A model generated the notes under the pieces. The model ran no database searches and was not told the DNA's origin. It saw nothing but the letters and a program-made list of their open reading frames with translations. 64,000 nucleotides of DNA from Fructobacillus papyriferae. Lineage in GTDB: Bacteria; Bacillota; Bacilli; Lactobacillales; Lactobacillaceae. A program made the position numbers and the translations under genes. The stretch covers positions 24,469 through 88,468 of the forward strand of contig NZ_JAAMFI010000003.1 in NCBI RefSeq assembly GCF_018437225.1, given 5' to 3'. Shown here piece by piece: positions 8,279 through 15,817 of the stretch (position 1 is the first letter of the stretch; each line of letters begins with the position of its first letter).

Positions 8279-8306
8279 AAAGAGCACCCTTTCAGGGTGC
8301 TCTTTT
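8279..8306. terminator. Bidirectional terminator
   Basis: AGAGCACCCT and AGGGTGCTCT form a perfect 10-bp stem with a 3-nt loop. There is a T run on the plus side and an A run (T on the minus strand) on the other, ending both the WxL locus and the leftward coiled-coil gene. Confidence 0.9.
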
Positions 8307-8312
8307 CTTTAG

Positions 8313-8804
8313 TTACTTCTTTTTCTTGAAAGACCACCAGTGTTTCTTTTGGTCTTCTTCCATTTCGATGCGCTGAACACGCGAGGTTACTTTGTCCAGT
8401 TGAGACAAAGTTGCCATCTGAAGGTGCTGTTGCTGATCGACTGTGGTCTGCGTCTTTTCTAAGTTGCTCTCCGCCTTTTCTAGAGAAGATTTCAACGTAG
8501 CGATGTGTTCCTGGCGATCCTCTAGTTGTTGATCTTTGTATCCCAATTGGGATTCTAAAAGCTGGAGCTTCATCTTCAGCACTTCAATTTCGGCTTCGGT
8601 TTCAGCATTTAAAGAGCCTAGATAAGCGTTCTTATCGGGTTTTAACGCAGCCAAATCCTCTTCAGTATAAGTGCCGTTCAAGTCGATGCCGCGCAGCTTG
8701 GCTCGGTGGAAGAGTGTCTCACGTTCGATTCCAAGGTAGAGCAAGAGCTCTGCGGTTGATCCGAAAGTGTAGTAATCAATCATGTTTTCGCGTTTGACTT
8801 TCAA
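8313..8804 (-). CDS. Coiled-coil DNA-binding-like protein (DUF536-like)
   Basis: 163 residues from a TTG start at 8804, eight bases after GGAGG. An ATG 15 bases earlier contains that GGAGG and so is unlikely to be used. The N-terminal 50 residues look like a MerR/helix-turn-helix module (STAELLLYLGIERETLFHRAKLRG). Residues 60-140 are a charged coiled coil, and TTVDQQQHLQMATLSQ resembles the DUF536 segment of lactobacillal plasmid replication accessory proteins. The tail is basic (FKKKK). Here it is a single chromosomal gene with its own promoter, a long leader and a terminator. The family assignment is tentative; its role is unknown. Confidence 0.65.
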   Translation of the reverse strand: MKVKRENMIDYYTFGSTAELLLYLGIERETLFHRAKLRGIDLNGTYTEEDLAALKPDKNAYLGSLNAETEAEIEVLKMKLQLLESQLGYKDQQLEDRQEHIATLKSSLEKAESNLEKTQTTVDQQQHLQMATLSQLDKVTSRVQRIEMEEDQKKHWWSFKKKK

Positions 8805-8822
8805 CTGAAAAACCTCCATTTA

Positions 8823-8848
8823 TTTGAAAGAAAGAATTCTTTTTCAAA
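8823..8848. repeat. Inverted repeat in the leader of the coiled-coil gene
   Basis: TTTGAAA and TTTCAAA arms surround a central AGAATTCT palindrome. It lies between the extended -10 (8896-8904) and the start codon of the leftward gene, so it is either an operator for that DNA-binding-like protein or an mRNA hairpin. Confidence 0.45.
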
Positions 8849-8895
8849 GTCGAATGCGGTGAAAACAGGGGGCTGTCTTCGCCATCCAATACTCT

Positions 8896-8904
8896 ATTAT
8901 ACCA
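8896..8904 (-). promoter_or_regulatory. Extended -10 promoter of the coiled-coil gene
   Basis: The minus strand reads TGGTATAAT, 92 nt before the chosen start. No recognisable -35 box. Confidence 0.6.
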
Positions 8905-9016
8905 AAAAGACGGTGGTTTCGGGCTTTTCTAAGCCATTTTGGCAGTCAGTGCACGCTATTTTTTCTGTCTTTAGAAAAAGTGATATGATGAAAGGAGTAA
9001 ATAAAGGAGTGACCGC

Positions 9017-9451
9017 ATGCTTGCAACAATTATTTTTAACGCCCTTTGGGTCGGCTTTTTAGGAGGAATTTTAGCTTCCTTGGTTCGTATTGGTTTTCAA
9101 CAGCTTTTTCGAACGGAGGAGGCCAAAAAGACGGAGGCCCTGTCCATTGGCGGTGGGGTCTTCCTTGACTTCAGTCAGGCGGCCTTTGTGATTGGTTCAA
9201 TCATCTTAAGTATCGTCTTTATTATCTGGGCCAACTACGATGCGACGATTACGCAGGGGTCCGGTATGGTTTGGGGCTTCATTGTCTGGGTTGGCATTGA
9301 GCAAGTCTATCAGGTAGCCAAGAAAAAGCACCCATTCTTTTGGCATCTTCCTTGGCAGAAAACAGCGGTCGAAATTGTTGGCTTTCTCTTGTGGGGGTGG
9401 ACCATGTATTTGGTGGCGATCGGATTGCCAATTTCGGGTGTTTATTTCTAA
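9017..9451 (+). CDS. Small four-helix membrane protein, YagU-like
   Basis: 144 residues with about four transmembrane segments (residues 5-25, 48-72, 82-100, 118-140) separated by short charged loops. The arrangement recalls YagU/DUF1440 inner-membrane proteins linked to acid tolerance, but the match is only by eye. GGAG lies eight bases before the ATG. It is a single gene with its own terminator between two leftward or unrelated units. No function is assigned. Confidence 0.65.
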   Translation: MLATIIFNALWVGFLGGILASLVRIGFQQLFRTEEAKKTEALSIGGGVFLDFSQAAFVIGSIILSIVFIIWANYDATITQGSGMVWGFIVWVGIEQVYQVAKKKHPFFWHLPWQKTAVEIVGFLLWGWTMYLVAIGLPISGVYF

Positions 9452-9460
9452 TCGTAAAAG

Positions 9461-9491
9461 AAAAGATCGGCTGAAAAAGTCGATCTTTTTT
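9461..9491 (+). terminator. Terminator of the small membrane protein gene
   Basis: AAAGATCG pairs with CGATCTTT, followed by a T run. Confidence 0.8.
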
Positions 9492-9539
9492 ATACAATTT
9501 AATTCGCTTTGTCTTAACTCATGAAGGTTTGGAATAAAA

Positions 9540-9553
9540 CGAACGGCCGTTCG
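9540..9553. promoter_or_regulatory. 14-bp perfect palindrome, candidate operator of the XRE regulator
   Basis: CGAACGGCCGTTCG is a perfect palindrome. It lies 33-46 bp upstream of a TATAAT (9586-9591) that precedes the helix-turn-helix gene at 9652, a normal place for autoregulation. Confidence 0.5.
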
Positions 9554-9651
9554 CCTTTTTGCTGTTAAAAGCCCGTATGTCTGGGTATAATAAAGGCGAC
9601 AGAAAAGATGAAGGAGGAAATCAAACAAGTAACCATGATAGGAGGAGAGTA

Positions 9652-9969
9652 ATGGTTCTTGTACATCCCGCAACAATCGAACACTTTGATCACAAGTGGA
9701 TGGAGACATCCTTCCGCCAAGACGTTCAAGAGGAGGTGGCGAATCGCCTAAAAAAAGCGCGCCTGATTCATGGCTATTCACAAACGCAAGTGGCCGCGAG
9801 TCTGCATTTATCCCAATCAGCGATTTCAAAGTATGAATCTGGGCTTGTAATGCCCGACTTGCTCGTTTTACTGACTTTCTGCCATTTGTATGGTCGGGAA
9901 TTCTCGAGCTACTTTGATTGTCCTTTTTTCCGAATGCATTTAGAGGGGCTTCCGCCAACAGGCATTTAA
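9652..9969 (+). CDS. XRE-family transcriptional regulator
   Basis: 105 residues. Residues 30-85 form a classical helix-turn-helix of the Cro/CI type: RLKKARLIHGYSQTQVAA, then LSQSAISKYESG in the recognition-helix position. There is no effector domain. AGGAGGAGA precedes the ATG at 9652. The longer open frame from 9559 runs over the promoter and is not coding. It is a single-gene unit between two terminators, facing the convergent ABC transporter gene. The target is unknown; the palindrome upstream suggests autoregulation. Confidence 0.88.
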   Translation: MVLVHPATIEHFDHKWMETSFRQDVQEEVANRLKKARLIHGYSQTQVAASLHLSQSAISKYESGLVMPDLLVLLTFCHLYGREFSSYFDCPFFRMHLEGLPPTGI

Positions 9970-9974
9970 ACAAC

Positions 9975-10023
9975 AAAAAAGTCGCTTAAGATCATTGATG
10001 GCAATGACCTTAGGCGACTTTTT
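9975..10023. terminator. Long bidirectional terminator
   Basis: AAAAAGTCGC pairs with GCGACTTTTT, and the stem continues inward for about ten more pairs with one mismatch. It serves the XRE gene and the convergent ABC transporter gene. Confidence 0.9.
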
Positions 10024-10032
10024 AATGCGCTT

Positions 10033-11997
10033 TTATTCAGCAGATAGCGCATCGATCGGATTTAACTTAGCTGCACGTCTTGCAGGCAGTAAGGCGGCTA
10101 ACAAGGAAATCATGATTGCTAAGAAGAAGGCAGTAATGACGTTTCTAAAGGTGATCTGGACGAACGTGTAGTCGGCAAGATTGCGTAGGACGCCGTTAAT
10201 TCCTCTTTGCGCTAAGTATGCGATAACGGTAGCAACAGTCGCGGACAAGACACCGGTGATTAATGACTCAGCGATAAAGAGCCAGCGAATGTCACGCTTG
10301 GATTCGCCCAAGGCGCGTAAAATACCGATTTCTTTTGTTCGCTTTGAAACGGACATAAACATCGTTACGATGATCATCAAAGCAGAAACGATCAAAGAAA
10401 TGGCGGCTACCATCGAGAGGACGAAGGTGGCAATGTTGACGTAGGTTTGCAGCTGTTTGATCAGGCTTTGGATGGTGGAGGTCTTGTAGAGTCGGTTGTG
10501 ACCATCCTTTACTTTATCAATCGAAGAAGCGACTTCTTCCACGTGATCCAGTGTGTCCACCTTAACAGAGGCTTCCGTTGGATCGGTTGAAAGACCAGCT
10601 TGTTGCATGGCCTTTTGCAGGGTCTCCGTATTCACGGCATTGACCTGTGCGCCCTTGCTGTCACTGTGGCCGATCCCAGAAATGGTGGCCGTCAAGGAAA
10701 CGGTGACGGTTTCACCAGATGGTTTGTTTGTTTGGTAAGCCAATTGGATTTGCTTACCGATCAAGTCCTGGTAATGCTCCTTATCCAATTTTTTGGCGAT
10801 GGCGTCTTGATCGATCACGACCTCGCCTGCCTTTTTAGGAGCGTGCCCAATTTTAATGGCATCCGCAGTCGAAGCGGCCGTCCAGTTTGACGCGTAACGC
10901 ATCTTGACCGTTTGGTTTTGATAGCTGACGGTGGCTGACGGAATCGAATAAGTGGGTTCGACCTTGGCGACATGCTTTTGCTTTTTTAACTGGTCGAGCT
11001 GGTTAGTGGATAGTGCAGGAGTGTCGTCTGTACTCATGCTTAATGCATTGTCGTCATCCGAATCTTTGACGTAGCGGCTGACGGACATGACCTGTGGATT
11101 GGCCACTTTAGTAATCTGACTAGAGATGTAGTGGGAAACGCCGTTGCCAAGACCGGAAAAGAGAATAACGGAAAACAAGCCAATGGCCGTCCCGAAAATG
11201 ATCAAGGAGTTGGTGCCCAGGTTGTGTCGGAAATGTTTAAAGGCAGTCTTGATAGAAGCCAAACGGCGAAGTGGACGGGATGATAGGTGTTCTTTATCTT
11301 GTCGGTCATATGCTTGACGGATTCGTTTGTCGGATTCAATTTTCCCATCCGCCAAACGAACAATGCGTGTTCCGGCATTGGCCACTGCTTCGGAATGGGT
11401 TACCGTGATGACTAAGCGGCCTTCGGAAGCGATTTCGTTCAATAAGCGTAAGACTTCCTTAGTGTTTTCGGAATCAAGCGCACCCGTTGGCTCATCGGCA
11501 ATGATCACCTTGGGATCAGAGGCTAGGGCGCGGGCAATGGCGACACGCTGTTTTTGACCACCGGATAACTGGTTCGGGTATTTCTTGATTTGGCCGGCTA
11601 GTCCAACACGCGCCAACAATTCCTTGGCACGCAAAACGCGTGCTTTCTTGGATAAGGTGGTCATGTCCAACGAAACTAAGACGTTATCTAAGACGGTCAG
11701 GTGTGAAATGAGGTTATAGGATTGGTAAATGTAACCAATGGTTTCCCGTCGGTAGGTATCTAACGCTTTTTCATTTTTGTGGTTGAGCGCCTTGCCCTTT
11801 ATCGTAACCGAACCGTCAAAGTTGCGATCCAATCCGCCAATGATGTTCATTAGCGTCGATTTTCCACCACCTGATTCGCCAAGAATGGAAACGAAGTCAC
11901 CAAGGTCGAAAGCGAGATTAATTCCCTTGAGAACAGGAAAGGTTTGACTACCCAAATGGTAGGATTTATGAATGTTTTTTAACTCTAGAAATGACAT
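10033..11997 (-). CDS. MacB-like ABC transporter, ATPase fused to permease
   Basis: 654 residues. Residues 1-225 are an ABC ATPase: Walker A GESGGGKST, signature LSGGQKQR, Walker B VIIADEPTGAL. The rest is a MacB/FtsX-type permease with one transmembrane helix near residue 270, a roughly 250-residue extracellular domain and three C-terminal helices. Such fused transporters act in mechanotransmission or export of lipoproteins, peptides or antimicrobials; the substrate here is unknown. The start is the ATG at 11997 after AAAAGGA; upstream open frame back to 12291 is not coding. No two-component system is adjacent, so a bacitracin-type sensing module is not evident. Confidence 0.9.
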   Translation of the reverse strand: MSFLELKNIHKSYHLGSQTFPVLKGINLAFDLGDFVSILGESGGGKSTLMNIIGGLDRNFDGSVTIKGKALNHKNEKALDTYRRETIGYIYQSYNLISHLTVLDNVLVSLDMTTLSKKARVLRAKELLARVGLAGQIKKYPNQLSGGQKQRVAIARALASDPKVIIADEPTGALDSENTKEVLRLLNEIASEGRLVITVTHSEAVANAGTRIVRLADGKIESDKRIRQAYDRQDKEHLSSRPLRRLASIKTAFKHFRHNLGTNSLIIFGTAIGLFSVILFSGLGNGVSHYISSQITKVANPQVMSVSRYVKDSDDDNALSMSTDDTPALSTNQLDQLKKQKHVAKVEPTYSIPSATVSYQNQTVKMRYASNWTAASTADAIKIGHAPKKAGEVVIDQDAIAKKLDKEHYQDLIGKQIQLAYQTNKPSGETVTVSLTATISGIGHSDSKGAQVNAVNTETLQKAMQQAGLSTDPTEASVKVDTLDHVEEVASSIDKVKDGHNRLYKTSTIQSLIKQLQTYVNIATFVLSMVAAISLIVSALMIIVTMFMSVSKRTKEIGILRALGESKRDIRWLFIAESLITGVLSATVATVIAYLAQRGINGVLRNLADYTFVQITFRNVITAFFLAIMISLLAALLPARRAAKLNPIDALSAE

Positions 11998-12030
11998 ACT
12001 CGTTCCTTTTCGTTTTATTTTGTTGCTTGC

Positions 12031-12039
12031 AGTATACCA
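12031..12039 (-). promoter_or_regulatory. Extended -10 promoter of the ABC transporter gene
   Basis: The minus strand reads TGGTATACT, 33 nt upstream of the ATG. Confidence 0.6.
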
Positions 12040-12164
12040 AATTAGTTGAACAAAGCGAGTGTTTCCGATGCAACTTTTCGGCTTTGCCCCTCGTGTTAGC
12101 GGCGCTTTCGTACTAAAATAAGATAACTGTATTAAAACTTTGGTGAAAACGAGAGGAGTCGAGC

Positions 12165-12860
12165 ATGCTGACAATCGCAGAATTCTCAAAGCAAACGTTG
12201 GCGGGGGATGCCTCCGGACACGATTGGTACCATGCCAAACGTGTGGCGGATTGGGCCCTTCGTTTGTACGAAGAAGATAATGGGCCAGCAACGAAGGAAA
12301 CGACGGCTATCTTACGGGCAGGCGGACTTTTGCATGATACAATCGATGACAAAGTGGTCTCGGATGTCTTATCTCAAATCAAAAAAGTGGAAAAGTTGCT
12401 GCGTGCAAACGACTTTTCCAAAGAGGCGACTGATGAGGTCATGGACACGATCCAAAACCTGTCTTACTCGGCCAATTTAGTAAAACAGCATGAGTTATCC
12501 AAACGTGGCCAGTATGTCCAAGATGCCGATCGGATTGAAGCATTGGGCGCCATTGGAATTGCCCGGGTTTTTGCCTATGGCGGTTCCAAAGGCCGGGTGA
12601 TGGCCGACCCAAAGGTTTTGCCAGTCACCGAACTAAAGGACAAGGCAACCTATCGCCAGAATGCAAATCCTTCGGTGAACCATTTTTATGAAAAATTATT
12701 CAAGTTACCCGCTCAGTTGAATACGACGGCTGGCCGCAAAGAGGGCGACAAGCGGGCGGAATACATGAAAGATTTCTTGCGCACTTTTAATGACGAAACG
12801 GGCTTGTTGGCAGATCCGGCCTTTAATTTGGAGGATAAGAATGACGGATGTACAGATTAA
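12165..12860 (+). CDS. HD-domain phosphohydrolase (YpgQ-like)
   Basis: 231 residues. Metal-binding HD-superfamily signature: SGHDWYHAKRV near residue 17, LLHDTIDD near residue 57, and QDADRIEALGAIGIARVF near residue 119. This matches YpgQ/YedJ proteins; B. subtilis YpgQ is a nucleotide pyrophosphohydrolase, so a house-cleaning role on nucleotides is plausible. GAGGAG lies six bases before the ATG. Its last 20 bases overlap the acetyltransferase gene, indicating one transcript. Confidence 0.88.
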   Translation: MLTIAEFSKQTLAGDASGHDWYHAKRVADWALRLYEEDNGPATKETTAILRAGGLLHDTIDDKVVSDVLSQIKKVEKLLRANDFSKEATDEVMDTIQNLSYSANLVKQHELSKRGQYVQDADRIEALGAIGIARVFAYGGSKGRVMADPKVLPVTELKDKATYRQNANPSVNHFYEKLFKLPAQLNTTAGRKEGDKRAEYMKDFLRTFNDETGLLADPAFNLEDKNDGCTD

Positions 12861-13359
12861 AAAAGTGGGGCTGAGCGATCTGGCTAAGCTTGTTGCTATT
12901 AGTCGGGCAACCTTTGCTGAAACTTTTGCTGCAGACAACAGCGAAGCGGATTTAGCCGCTTTTTTAGATCAACACTACGCACCAGAAAAGTTGCGAGCTG
13001 AAATTGAGCTAGCCGGTAGCGACTTTTATTTTTGTTTAGTGGCCGAAAAAGTGGTTGGTTATCTGAAGTTGAATCGCGATGAAGCCCAAAGCGAACCACT
13101 GGGTAGTGATGCTTTGGAGATTGAACGGATTTACTTCTTATCAGATTATCAAGGGCAAGGACTAGGTTCTCGCTTCTTTTCTTTAGCTGAAGAAATCGCG
13201 TTTTCTACTCGAAAAAGTTGGATCTGGCTTGGCGTCTGGGAGCATAATGACTTGGCCTTGGCCGTTTATCAAAAGAAGGGCTTTGTGCCTTTCTCCGATC
13301 ACGTTTTTCAAGTCGGAGACGACCGTCAACGAGATATTTTGATGAAAAAAGTACTGTAA
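12841..13359 (+). CDS. PaiA-type GNAT N-acetyltransferase (polyamine-type)
   Basis: 172 residues with a GNAT fold. The acetyl-CoA loop is the QGQGLGSRFF stretch near residue 105. ATFAETF, GYLKLN, ALEIERIY, WIWLGVWEHN and the C-terminal YQKKGF closely follow B. subtilis PaiA, which acetylates spermidine and spermine. The start at 12841 has GGAGG six bases upstream and lies inside the end of the HD gene, so the two are co-translated. Substrate is inferred from the resemblance only. Confidence 0.85.
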   Translation: MTDVQIKKVGLSDLAKLVAISRATFAETFAADNSEADLAAFLDQHYAPEKLRAEIELAGSDFYFCLVAEKVVGYLKLNRDEAQSEPLGSDALEIERIYFLSDYQGQGLGSRFFSLAEEIAFSTRKSWIWLGVWEHNDLALAVYQKKGFVPFSDHVFQVGDDRQRDILMKKVL

Positions 13360-13405
13360 GAAATAAAGGCTGTCCATTGCGGGCTAGCTTTTTTCTTTTT
13401 TCGAA

Positions 13406-13433
13406 TTGACTTCCTCTCAAAACATGATATTCT
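13406..13433 (+). promoter_or_regulatory. Promoter of the cadD-like gene
   Basis: TTGACT at 13406-13411, a 16-bp spacer, and TATTCT at 13428-13433. Confidence 0.65.
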
Positions 13434-13455
13434 ATTCATGTATTAAATAAATGAA
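13422..13455. promoter_or_regulatory. ACATGA/TCATGT inverted repeats over the cadD promoter, candidate operator
   Basis: ACATGA (13422-13427) and TCATGT (13436-13441) are inverted across the -10 box. TTCAT (13435-13439) and ATGAA (13451-13455) make a second, overlapping inverted repeat just downstream. The placement suits an ArsR/SmtB-type metal repressor, but no such gene is adjacent. Confidence 0.5.
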
Positions 13456-13485
13456 AAATAATTCATGTTTGAATGAGAGGAACTT

Positions 13486-14061
13486 ATGAACATGTCACTT
13501 TTAACGTTAACCTTTTTGGCGGTTAACCTCGATTTCTTTATTATGATGCTTTTCTTGCTGAAAAAGTATTCGTTCCGAGCTGTGCTTTTTGGTTATCTAG
13601 CCGGAAACCTGCTCTTGATGATTGTAAGCTACCTGGCCGGGCAGATCCTGGAAGCCTTCTTGCCAGAGTGGCTGCTTGGTGTCTTGGGCTTCATTCCGAT
13701 TTATTTGGCTTTGTGCGATGACGATGATGACGAGGGTGAGGTGCAGGGTAAGTCGCCATTTTGGATGGTCTTGGGAACGTATTTGTCTGTTTGTGCCGGC
13801 TGCAATCTGTCAATCTTCCTGCCGGTTTTGCTGGGTGAGACTTGGCTGACCTTTGCAGAAACGCTGGCTTACATCACGATTCTGACGTTCTTGATTGTCT
13901 TCTTGTTGAAGGCAGTAGCCAATAATCGTTTTGTGACCTCGATGATTGACCGTTTTGGCGAAATTTTAATGAAAATTTGTTATATCGCCATTGGTATATA
14001 CGTGTTGCTTGACTCAGGCTTTCTGGCCCATGTCATTGACTTCGTTGCTCATCTTTTCTAA
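13486..14061 (+). CDS. CadD-family cadmium resistance-type transporter
   Basis: 191 residues with about five transmembrane segments. VLGFIPIYLAL near residue 65, followed by an acidic loop (DDDDDEGE), and a TYLSVCAGCNLSIFLPV stretch containing two cysteines match the CadD cadmium-resistance family of staphylococci and lactic acid bacteria. GAGAGG precedes the ATG. It is a single gene with its own promoter and terminator, lacking the cadC or cadX regulator that often accompanies it. Metal specificity is not established from sequence. Confidence 0.82.
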   Translation: MNMSLLTLTFLAVNLDFFIMMLFLLKKYSFRAVLFGYLAGNLLLMIVSYLAGQILEAFLPEWLLGVLGFIPIYLALCDDDDDEGEVQGKSPFWMVLGTYLSVCAGCNLSIFLPVLLGETWLTFAETLAYITILTFLIVFLLKAVANNRFVTSMIDRFGEILMKICYIAIGIYVLLDSGFLAHVIDFVAHLF

Positions 14062-14067
14062 GAACAA

Positions 14068-14101
14068 CAAAAAAGCGGCTCACTTTCGTGAGTCGCTTTT
14101 T
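14068..14101. terminator. Bidirectional terminator between cadD and zwf
   Basis: AAAAGCGGCTCAC and GTGAGTCGCTTTT form a stem with a TTTC loop and T runs in both directions. Confidence 0.9.
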
Positions 14102-14112
14102 CATTTGCTATC

Positions 14113-15573
14113 TTAGCCCTTGAAGACCCATGAATCCCCGTTCTTTTCGAGCAATTCATCCGCTTCCTTAGGGCCCATTGTATCTGATGCGTAGGAGAAG
14201 AGTGGTGCCTTGTCAGCTGCATAAACGTCTGAGAGAGCATCGACAAACTTCCAGGCAGTGGCTACACCGTGCCAATCAGCAAAGTTGGAACCGTTGCCGT
14301 CCATGGCATCGTGCAACATCCGCTCGTATGGCGCAGGCGTTTCCGCCTTTTGCTTATCCGTTGGTGCCCAGTTCAAATCAACTAATTGGGTTGAAAAGTT
14401 GTCGGAAACTTCCTTGGCATTCAATGACATGGTGATGTGCGCGTCAGGTGAAACAACGATGGAAAGAACCGTTTCTTGTGGTTCTTGTTGGCCAGCAAAT
14501 TTGAAGGATCCGGCCTTGAAGACCACGTCAATCCGAGTTGTCTTTGCGGCCATACGCTTCCCAGAACGGATGTAGAAAGGAACGCCTTCCCAGCGAGGAG
14601 TATTGAAGTGCAACTCACCAGCGATATAGGTATTGGTCTTAGAATCCTTTGGAACGTCAGGTTCATCCGTGTAAGCCACGTGATCCTGAACCGTTTGGCT
14701 GGCGGCGTATTGGCCACGAACAAAGTAGCGGTTGGCACCCTTTTCGTCGTAGATTTCAAGGGCCGAGAAAGCCGCGTTCTTGGCGTCACGGATGGCAACA
14801 TCTGAGAAATCCTTTGGTTCTTCCATGGCCAACCAACCGATGATCTGCATCGTGTGGTTTTGGATCATGTCAAGCAAAGCCCCGGCCGTATCATAATAGC
14901 CAGCACGTTCTTCGACACCAAGCGTTTCGGCTAAGGTGACTTGAACGTTTTTAATGTAGTCTTTGTTCCAAGCCGTGTTCAACATTGGATTCCCAAAGCG
15001 AAGAGGGGCGATGTTCATGACCATTTCCTTACCCATGAAGTGGTCGATACGATAAACCTGATCTTCGTCAAAGGCCTGAGTCAATTCGTTTTGCAATTGT
15101 TCTGCCGTTTCATATGACGTTCCGAACGGCTTTTCAATCATGATGCGGTTGTAGCCCTCATCGGACATGAGTCCTTCGGACTTCAAGTACTGGGCAATGG
15201 TGCCAAAGAAACGGGGAGCAACGGCTAAGTAAAAGATTCGGTTGCCTGAAACGTTAAACTTTGAAGAAGCCGCATCGATTTCTTTTTTCAAACCTGCGTA
15301 ACCAGCAGCATCTGTTACGTCAGAAGCGACGTAGGAGAAGTGGTTCAAGAAACCGCCGACTTGACTTTGGTCTTGCCCTTCTGCAACAGATGCGCGAACC
15401 ATGTCTTGGTATTCTTCATCGGTCAATTCTTGACGTGACGTACCAACAATGGCGAAGTTTTCCTTCAAGTAGCCCTTCTTGTACAAGTTGAAGACGGATG
15501 GGTACAATAGGCGCTTGGCCAAATCACCAGTAGCACCAAAGAACGTAACTAAGGTTTTTAATTCATCAACCAT
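14113..15573 (-). CDS. zwf: Glucose-6-phosphate 1-dehydrogenase
   Basis: 486 residues, the same length as the well-studied Leuconostoc mesenteroides enzyme, which it resembles closely along its length. It oxidises glucose 6-phosphate to 6-phosphogluconolactone, the entry to the phosphoketolase pathway. The coenzyme loop is GATGDLAKR (residues 13-21), and the substrate site RIDHFMGKEMV contains the family His. Arg47-Gln48 (46/47 in mature numbering) are the residues that let the Leuconostoc enzyme use both NAD and NADP, so dual specificity is expected. The ATG at 15573 follows AAGGGG. It is leftward, divergent from an MFS carrier, with a cre-like site between. Confidence 0.97.
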   Translation of the reverse strand: MVDELKTLVTFFGATGDLAKRLLYPSVFNLYKKGYLKENFAIVGTSRQELTDEEYQDMVRASVAEGQDQSQVGGFLNHFSYVASDVTDAAGYAGLKKEIDAASSKFNVSGNRIFYLAVAPRFFGTIAQYLKSEGLMSDEGYNRIMIEKPFGTSYETAEQLQNELTQAFDEDQVYRIDHFMGKEMVMNIAPLRFGNPMLNTAWNKDYIKNVQVTLAETLGVEERAGYYDTAGALLDMIQNHTMQIIGWLAMEEPKDFSDVAIRDAKNAAFSALEIYDEKGANRYFVRGQYAASQTVQDHVAYTDEPDVPKDSKTNTYIAGELHFNTPRWEGVPFYIRSGKRMAAKTTRIDVVFKAGSFKFAGQQEPQETVLSIVVSPDAHITMSLNAKEVSDNFSTQLVDLNWAPTDKQKAETPAPYERMLHDAMDGNGSNFADWHGVATAWKFVDALSDVYAADKAPLFSYASDTMGPKEADELLEKNGDSWVFKG

Positions 15574-15607
15574 AAGATTCCCCTTTTTCTTTTTCTCTAT
15601 CTCCCTC

Positions 15608-15613
15608 ATTATA
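15608..15613 (-). promoter_or_regulatory. zwf -10 box
   Basis: TATAAT on the minus strand, 34 nt before the zwf start. No strong -35 is seen. Confidence 0.55.
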
Positions 15614-15661
15614 AACGATAACGTCTTAAAAATCAGTGGAAAAGACCGAAAAAGTCAAAAA

Positions 15662-15676
15662 ATGAAAACGGTTACT
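15662..15676. promoter_or_regulatory. cre-like site (CcpA) between zwf and the MFS gene
   Basis: ATGAAAACGGTTACT fits the published consensus WTGNAANCGNWNNCW at every fixed position. It lies about 50 bp upstream of the zwf -10 box and 140 bp upstream of the MFS gene. Confidence 0.5.
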
Positions 15677-15817
15677 TTCCTGTTCTATTGGCATTGATCA
15701 AAATCTTCTAAGTCTTTTGTTCCGAAGCCTGTTAAAATGGAACTTAGCGAGTTTTTTCCTTTTTAAAATGAGAAAATCACTGTGATATACTAATAAAAAT
15801 AACCTAGGGGGCTAAAA

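Noticed and set aside
9634..9652. Five-codon leader peptide (MIGGE) ending in the ATG of the XRE gene
   Set aside because: The nearest AAGGAGG is 17 bases away and the codons are simply the ribosome binding site of the XRE gene.
9206..9976. 256-residue open frame antisense to the membrane protein and XRE genes
   Set aside because: It crosses two terminators and two well-supported genes; its composition reads as an antisense shadow.
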